In this document: one piece after another, positions 1-7,825 of the stretch | Position numbering within the stretch: the stretch's first letter is position 1 | How the letters are laid out: every line of letters begins with the position of its first letter | Source of the DNA: Podila epigama | Lineage: Eukaryota > Mortierellomycota > Mortierellomycetes > Mortierellales > Mortierellaceae | Direction: 5' to 3' | Length of the DNA: 16,967 bases | Assembly: GCA_015679605.1 (NCBI GenBank) | Contig: JAAAVE010000339.1 | Span: forward strand, 1 to 16,967 | Notes under the pieces: generated by a model | What the model was told of the DNA's origin: nothing | What the model saw: the letters and a program-made list of their open reading frames with translations, nothing else | Databases searched by the model: none | Program-made: the position numbers and the translations under genes

Positions 1-228
1 CAATGGTTGAATCGATTGATGGTGTGAACACAATATAAAAAAAAAAAAAATGTCTAGACAGAGTCTTCACCCTTCATTCGCTCCTGTTTTTATTCTGACT
101 CATTGTACACGCCTGCCAGCAATGTGCTCAGCCTTCAGCTGCTACTGCTACCTTGTCTACCTATTCCATTCCTGTACTCCACCAATGACAAAGATGAGTA
201 CTTGTGAGTTCTTCTTACCAGTGGTGCA

Positions 229-253
229 CCATACCATGCCATGCCATGCCATG
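229..253. repeat. (CCATR)5 pentanucleotide repeat
   Basis: There are five consecutive pentamers, one CCATA followed by four CCATG. The array ends in the palindrome CCATGG. It lies in non-coding DNA and is a simple microsatellite. Confidence 0.8.
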
Positions 254-827
254 GTGTCCACGATCGTAGTACACCGCAAACACCGCAAACACGCACAAAC
301 AACTATCCCACGCGATGATTCAAACCTACGGCGATCATTCTCAACTGGACTGGGCTATATACTTTTTTTTTTTGAACCCTTTACCTTTATGCCCTTCTTT
401 ATCATCGTAATAACTACATCTCCACATTCAGCACAGGAAAAAAAGGTATATTGAGTCAGGATGAGCTCGAACCACTCGAACAGTTCGAACAGCTTTTAAC
501 TGGTGGGGATTCGTGGATGCATGTGGAAGAATAAAAAAAAAAAGGGTTAAAGGTGAGCTGCGCCCCATTCTCGGGCCACGCTTATTAGAGACGGGGGTGA
601 AGTGGAGTCGCCTAATTTCTCTTTTTTCCTCACGCTTCCCCATCGATATCACACACATATCACACCTTCACATCCCACATTTCACATACACGTTTTGAAC
701 ATATTCAAAAAAACAAAACACACACACATACAACAGAACAACAACAGAACACAATAATATTCACCTTTCTCTCCAACCAACTCACTTGCACACACCTACA
801 CGCAAACACACATTCATTCATTCATAA

Positions 828-866
828 CTAACCTAACCTAACCTCGCCTCGCCTCACCTCACCTCA
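828..866 (+). repeat. Stepwise pentanucleotide repeat abutting the start codon
   Basis: Three CTAAC units are followed by two CTCGC and two CTCAC, then a partial CTCA that runs directly into the ATG at 867. The array therefore sits in the 5' leader or core promoter of the GTPase gene. The block-wise change of the unit suggests successive local expansions of mutated copies. Confidence 0.8.
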
Positions 867-3832
867 ATGCTAAAAAAGGAAGTGCAAAAGGATGAGACAC
901 GGACAGAGGTCCCATTACCACACTCATCCTCATCGTCCTCATCCGCAACACTTGTTGACAAACTGGGCGCTCTCAGCATCACCAACTCCACTGCTATAGA
1001 GTCATTACAGGACAAAGTAGTAGCGCCTGCTGGGTCATTAGATGACTTTGACCTCAATGACATGGACGACCCGCTCGCGGGCTTTGAGGCCCAGCGTAGT
1101 GGCATCAAGGACCTCTCTTTAAAGGTACCCTATTCCTCTATTCATTCTGTCTGTGTGTATCTGTAGCGTCTGAAGTGTGTGTGTAGTGTGTGTGTATACC
1201 GCCACTATGGCATTTGGTTTCCATTCTCAAACCAAGCAACCAAGCGACCAAGCCCAAAATACCAAAGCCCAAAACCCATCCATGGTCGAGCCCATTTTAA
1301 AAAGTGACCGCTGAAAATGACGGTGACACATGGGAGACTGAGCTAATTCTTACTTATTTCGTTCAACAGGAACAATTACTGGACCCTTCCGAAGCCAACC
1401 TCGAGTCATTAACGACCCTCTTGGCTGCTCGGATACGAGAGGGTTCGGGCGAGACTCTTTTTGAGATTGGAGTTGAAGGTAAGAAAAGAACAAACACACA
1501 CACTCTTAGTATTGAGATACAGCGTCACCTGATACAAATAAAGTCATGATATATCCCCAACAACAACTAAACCCAAATCCACAAACTAAATAAAACTAAA
1601 TAGAGGATGGCACCCCCATGGAATTGTCAGAGGCCGACTATCAGACTGCGTTGTCCACGGTACGGTCGGCTGCTGGTGCGATTGGAGCCGAGGTCGCCAT
1701 CATGTACGAAAAGTCTTTGGGCTCCTCGCCAACCCCAGTGGTTCAAACTGACGCGGAGTCCCCGACCTATACCAAGACCGAGGAAACTTCAAGCGTAACA
1801 GCCCCTGATGCTACTGTCGCGTCATCCGATGGTACCAGCTTCAAATCTGCCTATGTCATGATTCGGAAGAAACCAAAATCCGCCGAGGAATTGTTGGAGG
1901 TCCGAGTGGCCGTTGTTGGAAACGTCGTATGTTTTATGCCATCTGCCTTCCCTGCCACTTGTTGTCAAAAACTTGTTGTCACAGAAAACGGTCAATCGCG
2001 ACTTCAAACACCTCCGTCCATGTACTAATGATTTCCTCGTGTTTTTTCTTGTTCTTATCCTCCCTTCTCAATGACTATATCTCGTGTCTACTTTAAAGGA
2101 TGCTGGAAAGGTGAGATGATCCTCCTTCTTTTTGGCGCCTTGCTGCAAAGGAAAAAGTGAGCAACCATTGTAGATATCATGTCGCTCTAACTCTATTGCT
2201 TTTATTGAATAGTCAACGTTACTTGGAGTTTTGACCAAAGGTGTCCTCGATGATGGACGAGGAAAGGCTCGTGTGAACTTGTTTCGGTATGTCCTATGTT
2301 TGTATTTCGCACTTGTCTTTCCAACTTGACAAGCCTCGCCGTTATTGTCACCGTCAACGAGACCCATGAACGACAAAAGTTCTGACATAAAAAAAAATGG
2401 TGATTATGTCACATCTTGTAGACACAAGCACGAGATTGACTCTGGACGCACTTCTTCGGTTGGAATGGAAATTCTTGGATTCGATGCAAAATCGGAGCCT
2501 GTACCAACCATGATCCATGGACGAAACGCTCCTTGGGATGAAATCTGTGGGAAAGCTGCCAAAGTCCTCTCGTTCATCGATCTTGCTGGTCACGAGCGCT
2601 ACTTGAAGACTACGGTGTTTGGCATGACTGGATGTGCTCCAGACTTTGTTATGCTCATGATTGGGTCGAACGCAGGAATCGTTGGTATGACCAAGGAGCA
2701 TTTGGGTTTGTCCCTGGCCCTCGGTGTGCCCGTCCTTGTTGTCATTACCAAAATCGACATGTGCCCAGCCAATGTCTTGGAGAACACTGTGAAACAGCTG
2801 ACAAAGATTATGAAGTCTGCTGGATGCCGCAAAATCCCCATGTTTGTCAAGGTAAAAAAGCAAACATGTTCTTGGCATTAAGTGACATGAGGCGCTTGAA
2901 GCCCCAATGGCGCGGTGTATCTATTCACTCGAGTCATTGACTAGAAGAGCTACAACGTGCATGAAAATCGTGTCATGTCTTTATACTTACATCCACTTGA
3001 AATTTGCCTTTCTGTAAAGTCTCATGAGGATGTGGTGGTCACCGCAGGCAACTTTGTAAGTGACCGCATTTGCCCAATCTTCCAAGTGAGTAACGTCACC
3101 GGAGAGGGTCTGGACCTTCTCAAAAACTTTTTGAACGTATTACCCATCAGTCAAAAGTACAACAAGGACGAACCTGTCGAGTACCAGATCACGGATACAT
3201 TTTCGGTACCATTTGTTGGAACTGTGGTCAGTGGTGTAGTCATGAACGGAGTCGTACATGCCGGTGACCAGTTGTACATGGGACCCGACGGTAACGGAGC
3301 GTTCCAGATGGTCACTGTCAAGAGTATTCAGCGCAAGCGACTGACTGTTCCCTTGGCCTGTGCTGGCCAGAGTGCCTCCTTTGGATTAAAGAAAATCCGT
3401 CGTTCGACCATTCGCAAGGGCATGGTCATGCTCGACAAGGAGACCAACCCTCCTCCTCGAGGATGTCGCGAGTTTGAGGCCGAGATCTTGGTCCTGTACC
3501 ATTCTACGACTATTGGTCATAAATACCAGGCCATGCTGCACTGCGGCGCCGTACGGCAGACAGCTCGCGTATTAGCCATGGATAAGCCTGACCAGATCTT
3601 GCGAACAGGAGACCGTGCCACTGTTCGGTTCCAATTTTTGCAGCCAGCGTATCTGAAGATTGGAGCTCGCCTGGTAAGATTTCTTTTTTTTTATATTTCA
3701 ATTGGGTTGTTTTGTAACTATGGTAGCCATGTGCATGTTTTTGACCGTTCTTTTTGCTTACTTGGTGTTATTTAGATCTTCCGAGAAGGACGTACGAAAG
3801 GCATTGGAAAGGTGTCCAAAATTATTGCGTAA
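867..3832 (+). CDS. GTPBP1/GTPBP2-family translational GTPase, 8 exons
   Basis: Exons are 867-1124, 1370-1478, 1604-1926, 2099-2110, 2213-2286, 2422-2851, 3020-3673 and 3776-3832. All junctions are GT-AG and phase-consistent, giving 638 residues. The family comprises EF1A-like GTPases linked to ribosome rescue and mRNA surveillance in the cytosol. Visible motifs are the G1 P-loop GNVDAGKST (228-236), the switch I segment [14 protein letters not shown] (260-273), G3 DLAGH (312-316) and G4 TKID (368-371). A beta-barrel domain follows (about 425-620). The C-terminus [11 protein letters not shown] is typical of the family. The N-terminal 85 residues are Ser-rich and probably disordered. The length is close to the roughly 670 residues of animal GTPBP1. 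Exon 4 is a 12-nt microexon holding DAGK of the P-loop. The ATG at 867 is the first in frame after a C/A-rich leader. Whether it corresponds to GTPBP1 or GTPBP2 cannot be told by eye. Confidence 0.9.
2099..2110 (+). other. 12-nt microexon encoding the P-loop DAGK
   Basis: The four codons GAT GCT GGA AAG lie between an acceptor ending at 2098 (TTTAAAG) and a donor beginning at 2111 (GTGAGA). They join phase 0 to phase 0, so GNV + DAGK + STLLG rebuilds a perfect translational-GTPase P-loop. Without this exon the reading frame still holds but the nucleotide-binding Lys is lost. Confidence 0.85.
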
Positions 3833-3845
3833 AAAAAAAAATTGT

Positions 3846-3851
3846 AATAAA
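3846..3851 (+). promoter_or_regulatory. AATAAA polyadenylation signal of the GTPase gene
   Basis: An exact AATAAA lies 13 nt after the TAA stop. The stop itself merges into an A tract. The next gene starts less than 200 bp further on, so the 3' UTR must be short. Confidence 0.45.
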
Positions 3852-4025
3852 GACCCTTACGCCACCAATCAAAAAAATGTGACTGGCAGAATCGTCCGAA
3901 GACGCGCACTCCGCACTTGCGCGTTCGTTTGCGTGTTTGCTTTTCGAATGTTGAGTGAGCATCTCTTTTATTTTGCATTTCATCAGTTCATTCACTATTT
4001 ACAACAACATATACACATATACAAC

Positions 4026-5396
4026 ATGGTATGACACATCAAACCACGGAAGAAAATAAGAATGACACTTGCATCGCCATGGAAGCTTAAGAACTCACGC
4101 CGAACAAATTGTTTCCTGCCTTACTAGGACATTGATGAACATCATAGGTACCAGTCCAGCGATGAGGAGGACTTTGAGGAGGATGTCAACAAGGCAGTGA
4201 CCATGCCTCGGCCGATTCTTTTGTGGAAGACGACACCGACTAAAGCAGGAGCCAAGGTTTGCTCAACGTTGGTCATTGGCACGGCCACTGGAGGTTCAGC
4301 ATTGCTTCATACGGTTCAGCAAAAGACGTTGGTGGGAGCTCTGGTTCTACCGGGAATTGACCTTGTACGATTTCTGTGTTTTTTGTCTATTTTACTATTC
4401 ACCCTTTGTCCGCCTCACGTATATCTGCCATGAACATATGCCTAACCTCATTTATTTTTTTTTTCCTCCGACAACCGATATTTCAACAAAAAAAAAAAAA
4501 CAAACAACAGAAAGACAACACATCCAACATCAACTCTCCAACGAATGCAAGCTGTAACATCTATGAACTCGATTCAGACAAGAGTGTGATCCTAATTCCT
4601 GTGAATTTCGAGATCAAGGATAAGGATAGTTTGAACTTTGCAAAAGGGATCATGCAAGCTGTACAGGCGACACGGATCGTGATTCTGGATACGCTCTCAC
4701 CTGCCAATTACAACTCGAAACTGCCTGATATTGACTATACGTACCCTTGGCTAAGACTGTTGCAAACGACTGGATCGACAACAGTAAGTTCTTTTTGTTT
4801 TTTGTTATGGGACGAGGAGGGGGTTGTGAAAGCGAATTGTGATGAGGCACAACTCGTTTCTTTCCTTCTTAACCATATTCTTTTTTTTTGTTGATGGCTA
4901 GGTGACAAAGATCCCTACTCTTGAAGTGCCGAACCTAGTGCAAAACCTTGGAGCAGCACTCATGTCATACGTAAGTGAACAGAATGAAGTGAAAGGAGAA
5001 AAAGAAACATGCGCCTGACGTTCATGAGAAGAAAAGAAAAAAAAGAAGCATTAACCCACGCATGGTTTAAACCACTCCTCTTTTTTTACCTGTTTTTTTT
5101 TTTTAAACAATCAAAATTCACCTCTAACACTCTTCAAAATACCTCTACTTCTACCTCCAAAAAAATAGTGCGAAGTACGAGGCATGACAGAGACGTTTTT
5201 GCTTCTCAGTCTACAAGAATTCGTGTATGGCAAGGCGTTGACAACAGCTGCAACATTGCGTGGGTTGAAGGAAGGTCTTTCGAGTTTAGGATGCGTGGAT
5301 GTCTCTCATCAGGTGAACATTGATGAAGCACAGGTGCAACTCCAAAACAAGCGCGTCGGTTCGAATCGAACAAGAGAAGACAGACTATATGCATAA
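4026..5396 (+). CDS. Proteasome assembly chaperone 1 (PAC1/Pba1-like), 5 exons
   Basis: Exons are 4026-4028 (ATG only), 4128-4364, 4511-4783, 4902-4970 and 5169-5396, giving 269 residues. All four introns are phase 0. PAC1 pairs with PAC2 to scaffold the alpha ring of the 20S proteasome. PAC1-like stretches are the core ILDTLSPANY with PWLRLLQTTG, then the conserved block IPTLEVPNLVQNLGAALMSY. The protein ends in Leu-Tyr-Ala (267-269), which fits the C-terminal HbYX motif that these chaperones insert into alpha-ring pockets. This supports both the identity and the chosen stop. The length is close to human PAC1 (288). An acidic stretch (about 11-22) follows the start. If intron 1 is rejected, the first in-frame ATG is at 4203, which would remove the first 25 residues. 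The last exon is the least conserved part of the model. Confidence 0.8.
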
Positions 5397-5561
5397 AAAA
5401 AAAAGAGAGAGACTTCTGTTCATACATTTATTTTTCTTCTTGAATCGCGTAACGTATCATAAATATGCCAAGCCACTTTGGGCGCAGACCTTTTTTTTTT
5501 TTTAATATAAACTGGTGAGGACCAGCATTCTTCAAAAAACAACATTCCATTCCATCCATTC

Positions 5562-6558
5562 ATGTCCGAGACAACCACCACAGCAGCATTAGGCTCATCG
5601 AGTCATCTCACGAGGAAACAACGCAAAGAAAAGTTTGAAGCGCTCGGTGCATTACAGACACAACTCGATGTCTCTGTCACACTTGCTCGAACCAAAGTCG
5701 CCTCGTGGCTCTCTGCAGACGGGTTTTCGGACGATGAAGAAGATCAAAAGGCTTCAGGATCAGGATCGTCCTTTGTAGCAGCTTCAGAACTCAAAGCGAG
5801 ACAACCAGGGTAAAAATAATGAAGCGAAAAAAAAAAAGAATATGGGAGGAGGAGGAGGAGGAAGAGGAAAAAAGATATGGATCGGAAAAGAATACAAAAT
5901 AACAACAAGGCATTAATCACATAACGAACAATATCCCATTTACAATTTAAAAACAAAAAATTATAGACTTGGATTGGGCGCAAAGTACATCTCACACAAG
6001 GATGCTATGCGGCATGTACCCTTGAACGCATTTGAATCAAAACTCAAACGACAATTGACAGGCAGCGTGGTAGCTTCAGAGATCGAGCGCGAAAAGGCAA
6101 AGGAAAAGAACGCACTTCCGGACAAGTACCAGGAACACAAGTTGATGATGGCCGCTCGGCGGAAAGAACTTCAGGAACAACAGGAAGAGGAAGAGGATAG
6201 TAAGACGAGGACTATTGCTGCTTCTACTAGTCATTCGATTCATAACAGTGGGTCATCTACAGGTGCCACCGCAAATGATTCAACAAAGCACTCGAAAAAG
6301 AACAAAAAGGGGTTCAGCGCCAAGGTTCATCCAGCAGCAGTAGCAGCAGAAGCGATATCATCATCATTACCATCAAAAACAACAACAACATCTCATGTAG
6401 TACCACAAACACCCAAACCATCATCACAAGTAGGAGCAGCGGGGCGAGGCAAGAAGCGGATGGGCGATTTTTTTTCAACATACATGGACGAACGCGCAGG
6501 GCGGCTAGCGAACAAGAAGAAGAAAAGTCACGCAAAAGCCGATTCAGACGACGATTGA
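5562..6558 (+). CDS. DUF3245-like basic nuclear or nucleolar protein, 2 exons
   Basis: Exons are 5562-5809 and 5967-6558, joined in phase 2 at a Gly codon to rebuild QPGLGLGAKYISHK, giving 279 residues. The pattern LARTKVASWLS (about 41-51), then the GLGLGAKY box (about 83-90) and a following KLKRQLTG resembles the fungal DUF3245 family, whose function is not established. The rest is low complexity. It contains a charged helix rich in E, Q and K (about 100-155), a Ser/Thr/Ala-rich linker, and a basic C-terminus with the clusters GRGKKRMG and NKKKKS that could act as nuclear localisation signals, ending in acidic DSDDD. No enzyme motif or membrane segment is seen. The family call is from memory of a short conserved block and is moderately sure. 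The reading frame and splice are well supported. Confidence 0.75.
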
Positions 6559-6568
6559 TCTATTGTTT

Positions 6569-6574
6569 ATTAAA
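6569..6574 (+). promoter_or_regulatory. ATTAAA polyadenylation signal of the DUF3245-like gene
   Basis: ATTAAA, a common variant of the polyadenylation hexamer, lies 10 nt after the TGA stop at 6556-6558. Confidence 0.35.
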
Positions 6575-6862
6575 GATATGGGAAACATCACTCTTCACTC
6601 AAAGAATCATTTGTGTGCGCTGTATGTGTGCGTGCGTATGTGCGTGTATGCGTGTTTTGTGCGTGTGAGTGCGTGATAATGCTTCAGAAAAGTAAAGAAT
6701 GATAGATTGGAGTAATCGAATAGAATGGGTGGAAAAGACTATTTCCAAGATCTGATCTTTGTAGACAGCAATATATAATGGATACTCTATCATCTCCATA
6801 TTATGCATTGCCCAATGCTACTTGAGAGTAACAGAGATATAGAGGCAAAATGATAATAATTG

Positions 6863-6870
6863 TATAAATA
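6863..6870 (+). promoter_or_regulatory. TATA box of the secreted Cys/Asp-rich gene
   Basis: TATAAATA lies about 105 bp upstream of the ATG at 6975, in AT-rich DNA. It is the only clear TATA element between the preceding stop and this gene. Confidence 0.45.
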
Positions 6871-6974
6871 CCAATGGTTCATTATCCTACCCGCCTATAC
6901 ACATCTTCCCTAATCCCTCACTCACAAAAAAAAAAGAAATATATATTAAAAAAAAAAAAAGACACTTTCTCCAC

Positions 6975-7445
6975 ATGACCCTCTCAAGAATCGCGCTTCG
7001 TGTCCTGGCAATGGCCATCACCACCATGACCACCTTGGTCTCAGGCACCCCGTTTGGTCTACCAGCTCCAGCTGGACCCTCTATTGCGTCCCCTTTCAAC
7101 ACCGTCCTCACCGAGACCAACCTCATCACCAACACAGACATTGCTCCCTCTGTCAGCATCGGTCCCACCATCCCCATTCCCTACGCGGAGCCATACCCGT
7201 ACCCAGTGCCAGTCTCGCGCTTTTACCCTGTCCCCGTTGCAACCGGTACTTCGTCGCTCTGGAAACGATGGGGTGGTGGTGGTGGTCATGGTGGTGGTGG
7301 TGGTGGTGTTGGAATGTTCTCAGGACGCAGTCGATGCCTTCGTGGTTTCGGCAGAGATTGTTTCGATGATTGTTTCGACGACTGTTGCTCCGATGATTGT
7401 TGCAGCGATGATGACTGCTGCTCCGATGATGATGATGATGACTGA
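6975..7445 (+). CDS. Small secreted Pro-, Gly- and Cys/Asp-rich protein, unknown function
   Basis: This is a single-exon gene of 156 residues. It starts with a probable signal peptide: a hydrophobic stretch to about residue 22, with cleavage likely near LVSG. A Pro-rich region follows (about 28-88, with PYPYPVPV). Next come a dibasic Lys-Arg at 97-98 in a Kex2-like setting, a Gly-rich stretch (100-113) and a C-terminal tail with nine Cys (121, 129, 133, 137-138, 142-143, 148-149) interleaved with Asp. The tail consists of repeated CFDD and CCSDD units and ends in six Asp. It resembles no family I know. The architecture of signal, pro-region, Kex2 site and cysteine-rich tail fits a processed secreted peptide or a metal-binding wall protein, which is inference. 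A TATA box upstream and AATAAA downstream support it being a real gene. It is convergent with the HIBCH-like gene, stops 176 bp apart. Confidence 0.7.
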   Translation: MTLSRIALRVLAMAITTMTTLVSGTPFGLPAPAGPSIASPFNTVLTETNLITNTDIAPSVSIGPTIPIPYAEPYPYPVPVSRFYPVPVATGTSSLWKRWGGGGGHGGGGGGVGMFSGRSRCLRGFGRDCFDDCFDDCCSDDCCSDDDCCSDDDDDD

Positions 7446-7527
7446 GTAGTAAAAGAGGAGATTTTGGAAAAGAATAATAGTCCGAGTGTGATCGCATTCA
7501 CTCTCATTTCCTCTTCATCTACCTTAC

Positions 7528-7533
7528 AATAAA
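7528..7533 (+). promoter_or_regulatory. AATAAA polyadenylation signal
   Basis: An exact AATAAA, followed by more A, lies 82 nt after the stop of the secreted-protein gene and inside the short gap to the convergent neighbour. Confidence 0.4.
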
Positions 7534-7621
7534 AAAAAGAGAACAATGATTGTTTAATTATCACTATGCATCATTCATCATTAAGAAAAATGGTCCGCCA
7601 TGACAAACGCTCGCCATCTTG

Positions 7622-7825
7622 CTATGAGGACGCTTTGGACTTTGCTGCAAGGAAAGGGCAACCATTCATAGCCTCGGGGTTAGAAAAATCTACGCCTGGT
7701 ATCTTTGGGTGGTCAGAAGGGATGGCGCTGTTGTTGTTGCTGCTGCTGCTGCTGTTCGTCTGTACAGCCATTGCAACCTCTGAGGAAACTGTTGTTGGAG
7801 TAACTGTTGCTTGGGTGTTGCTCTC
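7622..7825 (-). repeat. Last part of the C-terminal PSDHPKIPG/CPFL repeat region (second copy and linker)
   Basis: Within the last exon of the HIBCH-like gene, the block from PSDHPKIPG to CPFLAAK is the second of two near-identical protein repeats. The first copy ends with CPFLSAK at residue 637. The two start 65 residues apart (Pro611 and Pro676). The linker is encoded in part by a TGT/TGC-rich triplet run (plus-strand view about 7728-7755) that gives the Ser/Asn run. Confidence 0.65.

Larger units (their letters stand above)
1..866. other. 5' intergenic region, no supportable gene
   Basis: No reading frame here looks like a protein. The longest open stretch, at 50-454 on the plus strand, is rich in Cys, His and Phe, has no recognisable domain, and runs through A and T homopolymers and a CCATG repeat. 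The stretch from about 660 to 866 is C/A-rich and is probably the promoter and 5' leader of the GTPase gene that starts at 867. A 14-base A run at about 37-50 could mark the end of an upstream transcript, but nothing upstream can be seen. Confidence 0.5.
6559..6974. other. Intergenic region with GT-rich tract
   Basis: This stretch is non-coding. Positions 6611-6676 form an imperfect TG/CG-rich tract of units such as GTGTGCGT. The right half is the promoter of the secreted-protein gene that follows, and A homopolymers precede its start codon. Confidence 0.5.

Noticed and set aside
50-454. 134-codon open frame at the left end
   Set aside because: It runs through A/T homopolymers and a CCATG microsatellite, has no domain or plausible composition, and gives no splice partner.
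828-842. CCTAA repeats as telomeric sequence
   Set aside because: The unit is five bases, not CCCTAA, has only three copies, and grades into other pentamers in a gene leader.
5358-5367. GGTTCGAATC, resembling a tRNA gene B box
   Set aside because: It lies in the last coding exon of the PAC1-like gene. No A box, acceptor stem or anticodon arm can be drawn around it.
7054-7449. Overlapping plus-strand and minus-strand open frames across the secreted Cys/Asp gene
   Set aside because: They are shadows of the repetitive GAT/TGT and GGT triplets, giving runs of Met/Val, His or Ser/Gln, and they lack a signal peptide or domain.
7608-7644. A peroxisomal targeting signal for the HIBCH-like protein
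   Set aside because: The C-terminus is Lys-Ala-Ser-Ser, not an SKL-type tripeptide, so peroxisomal import by that route is not supported.
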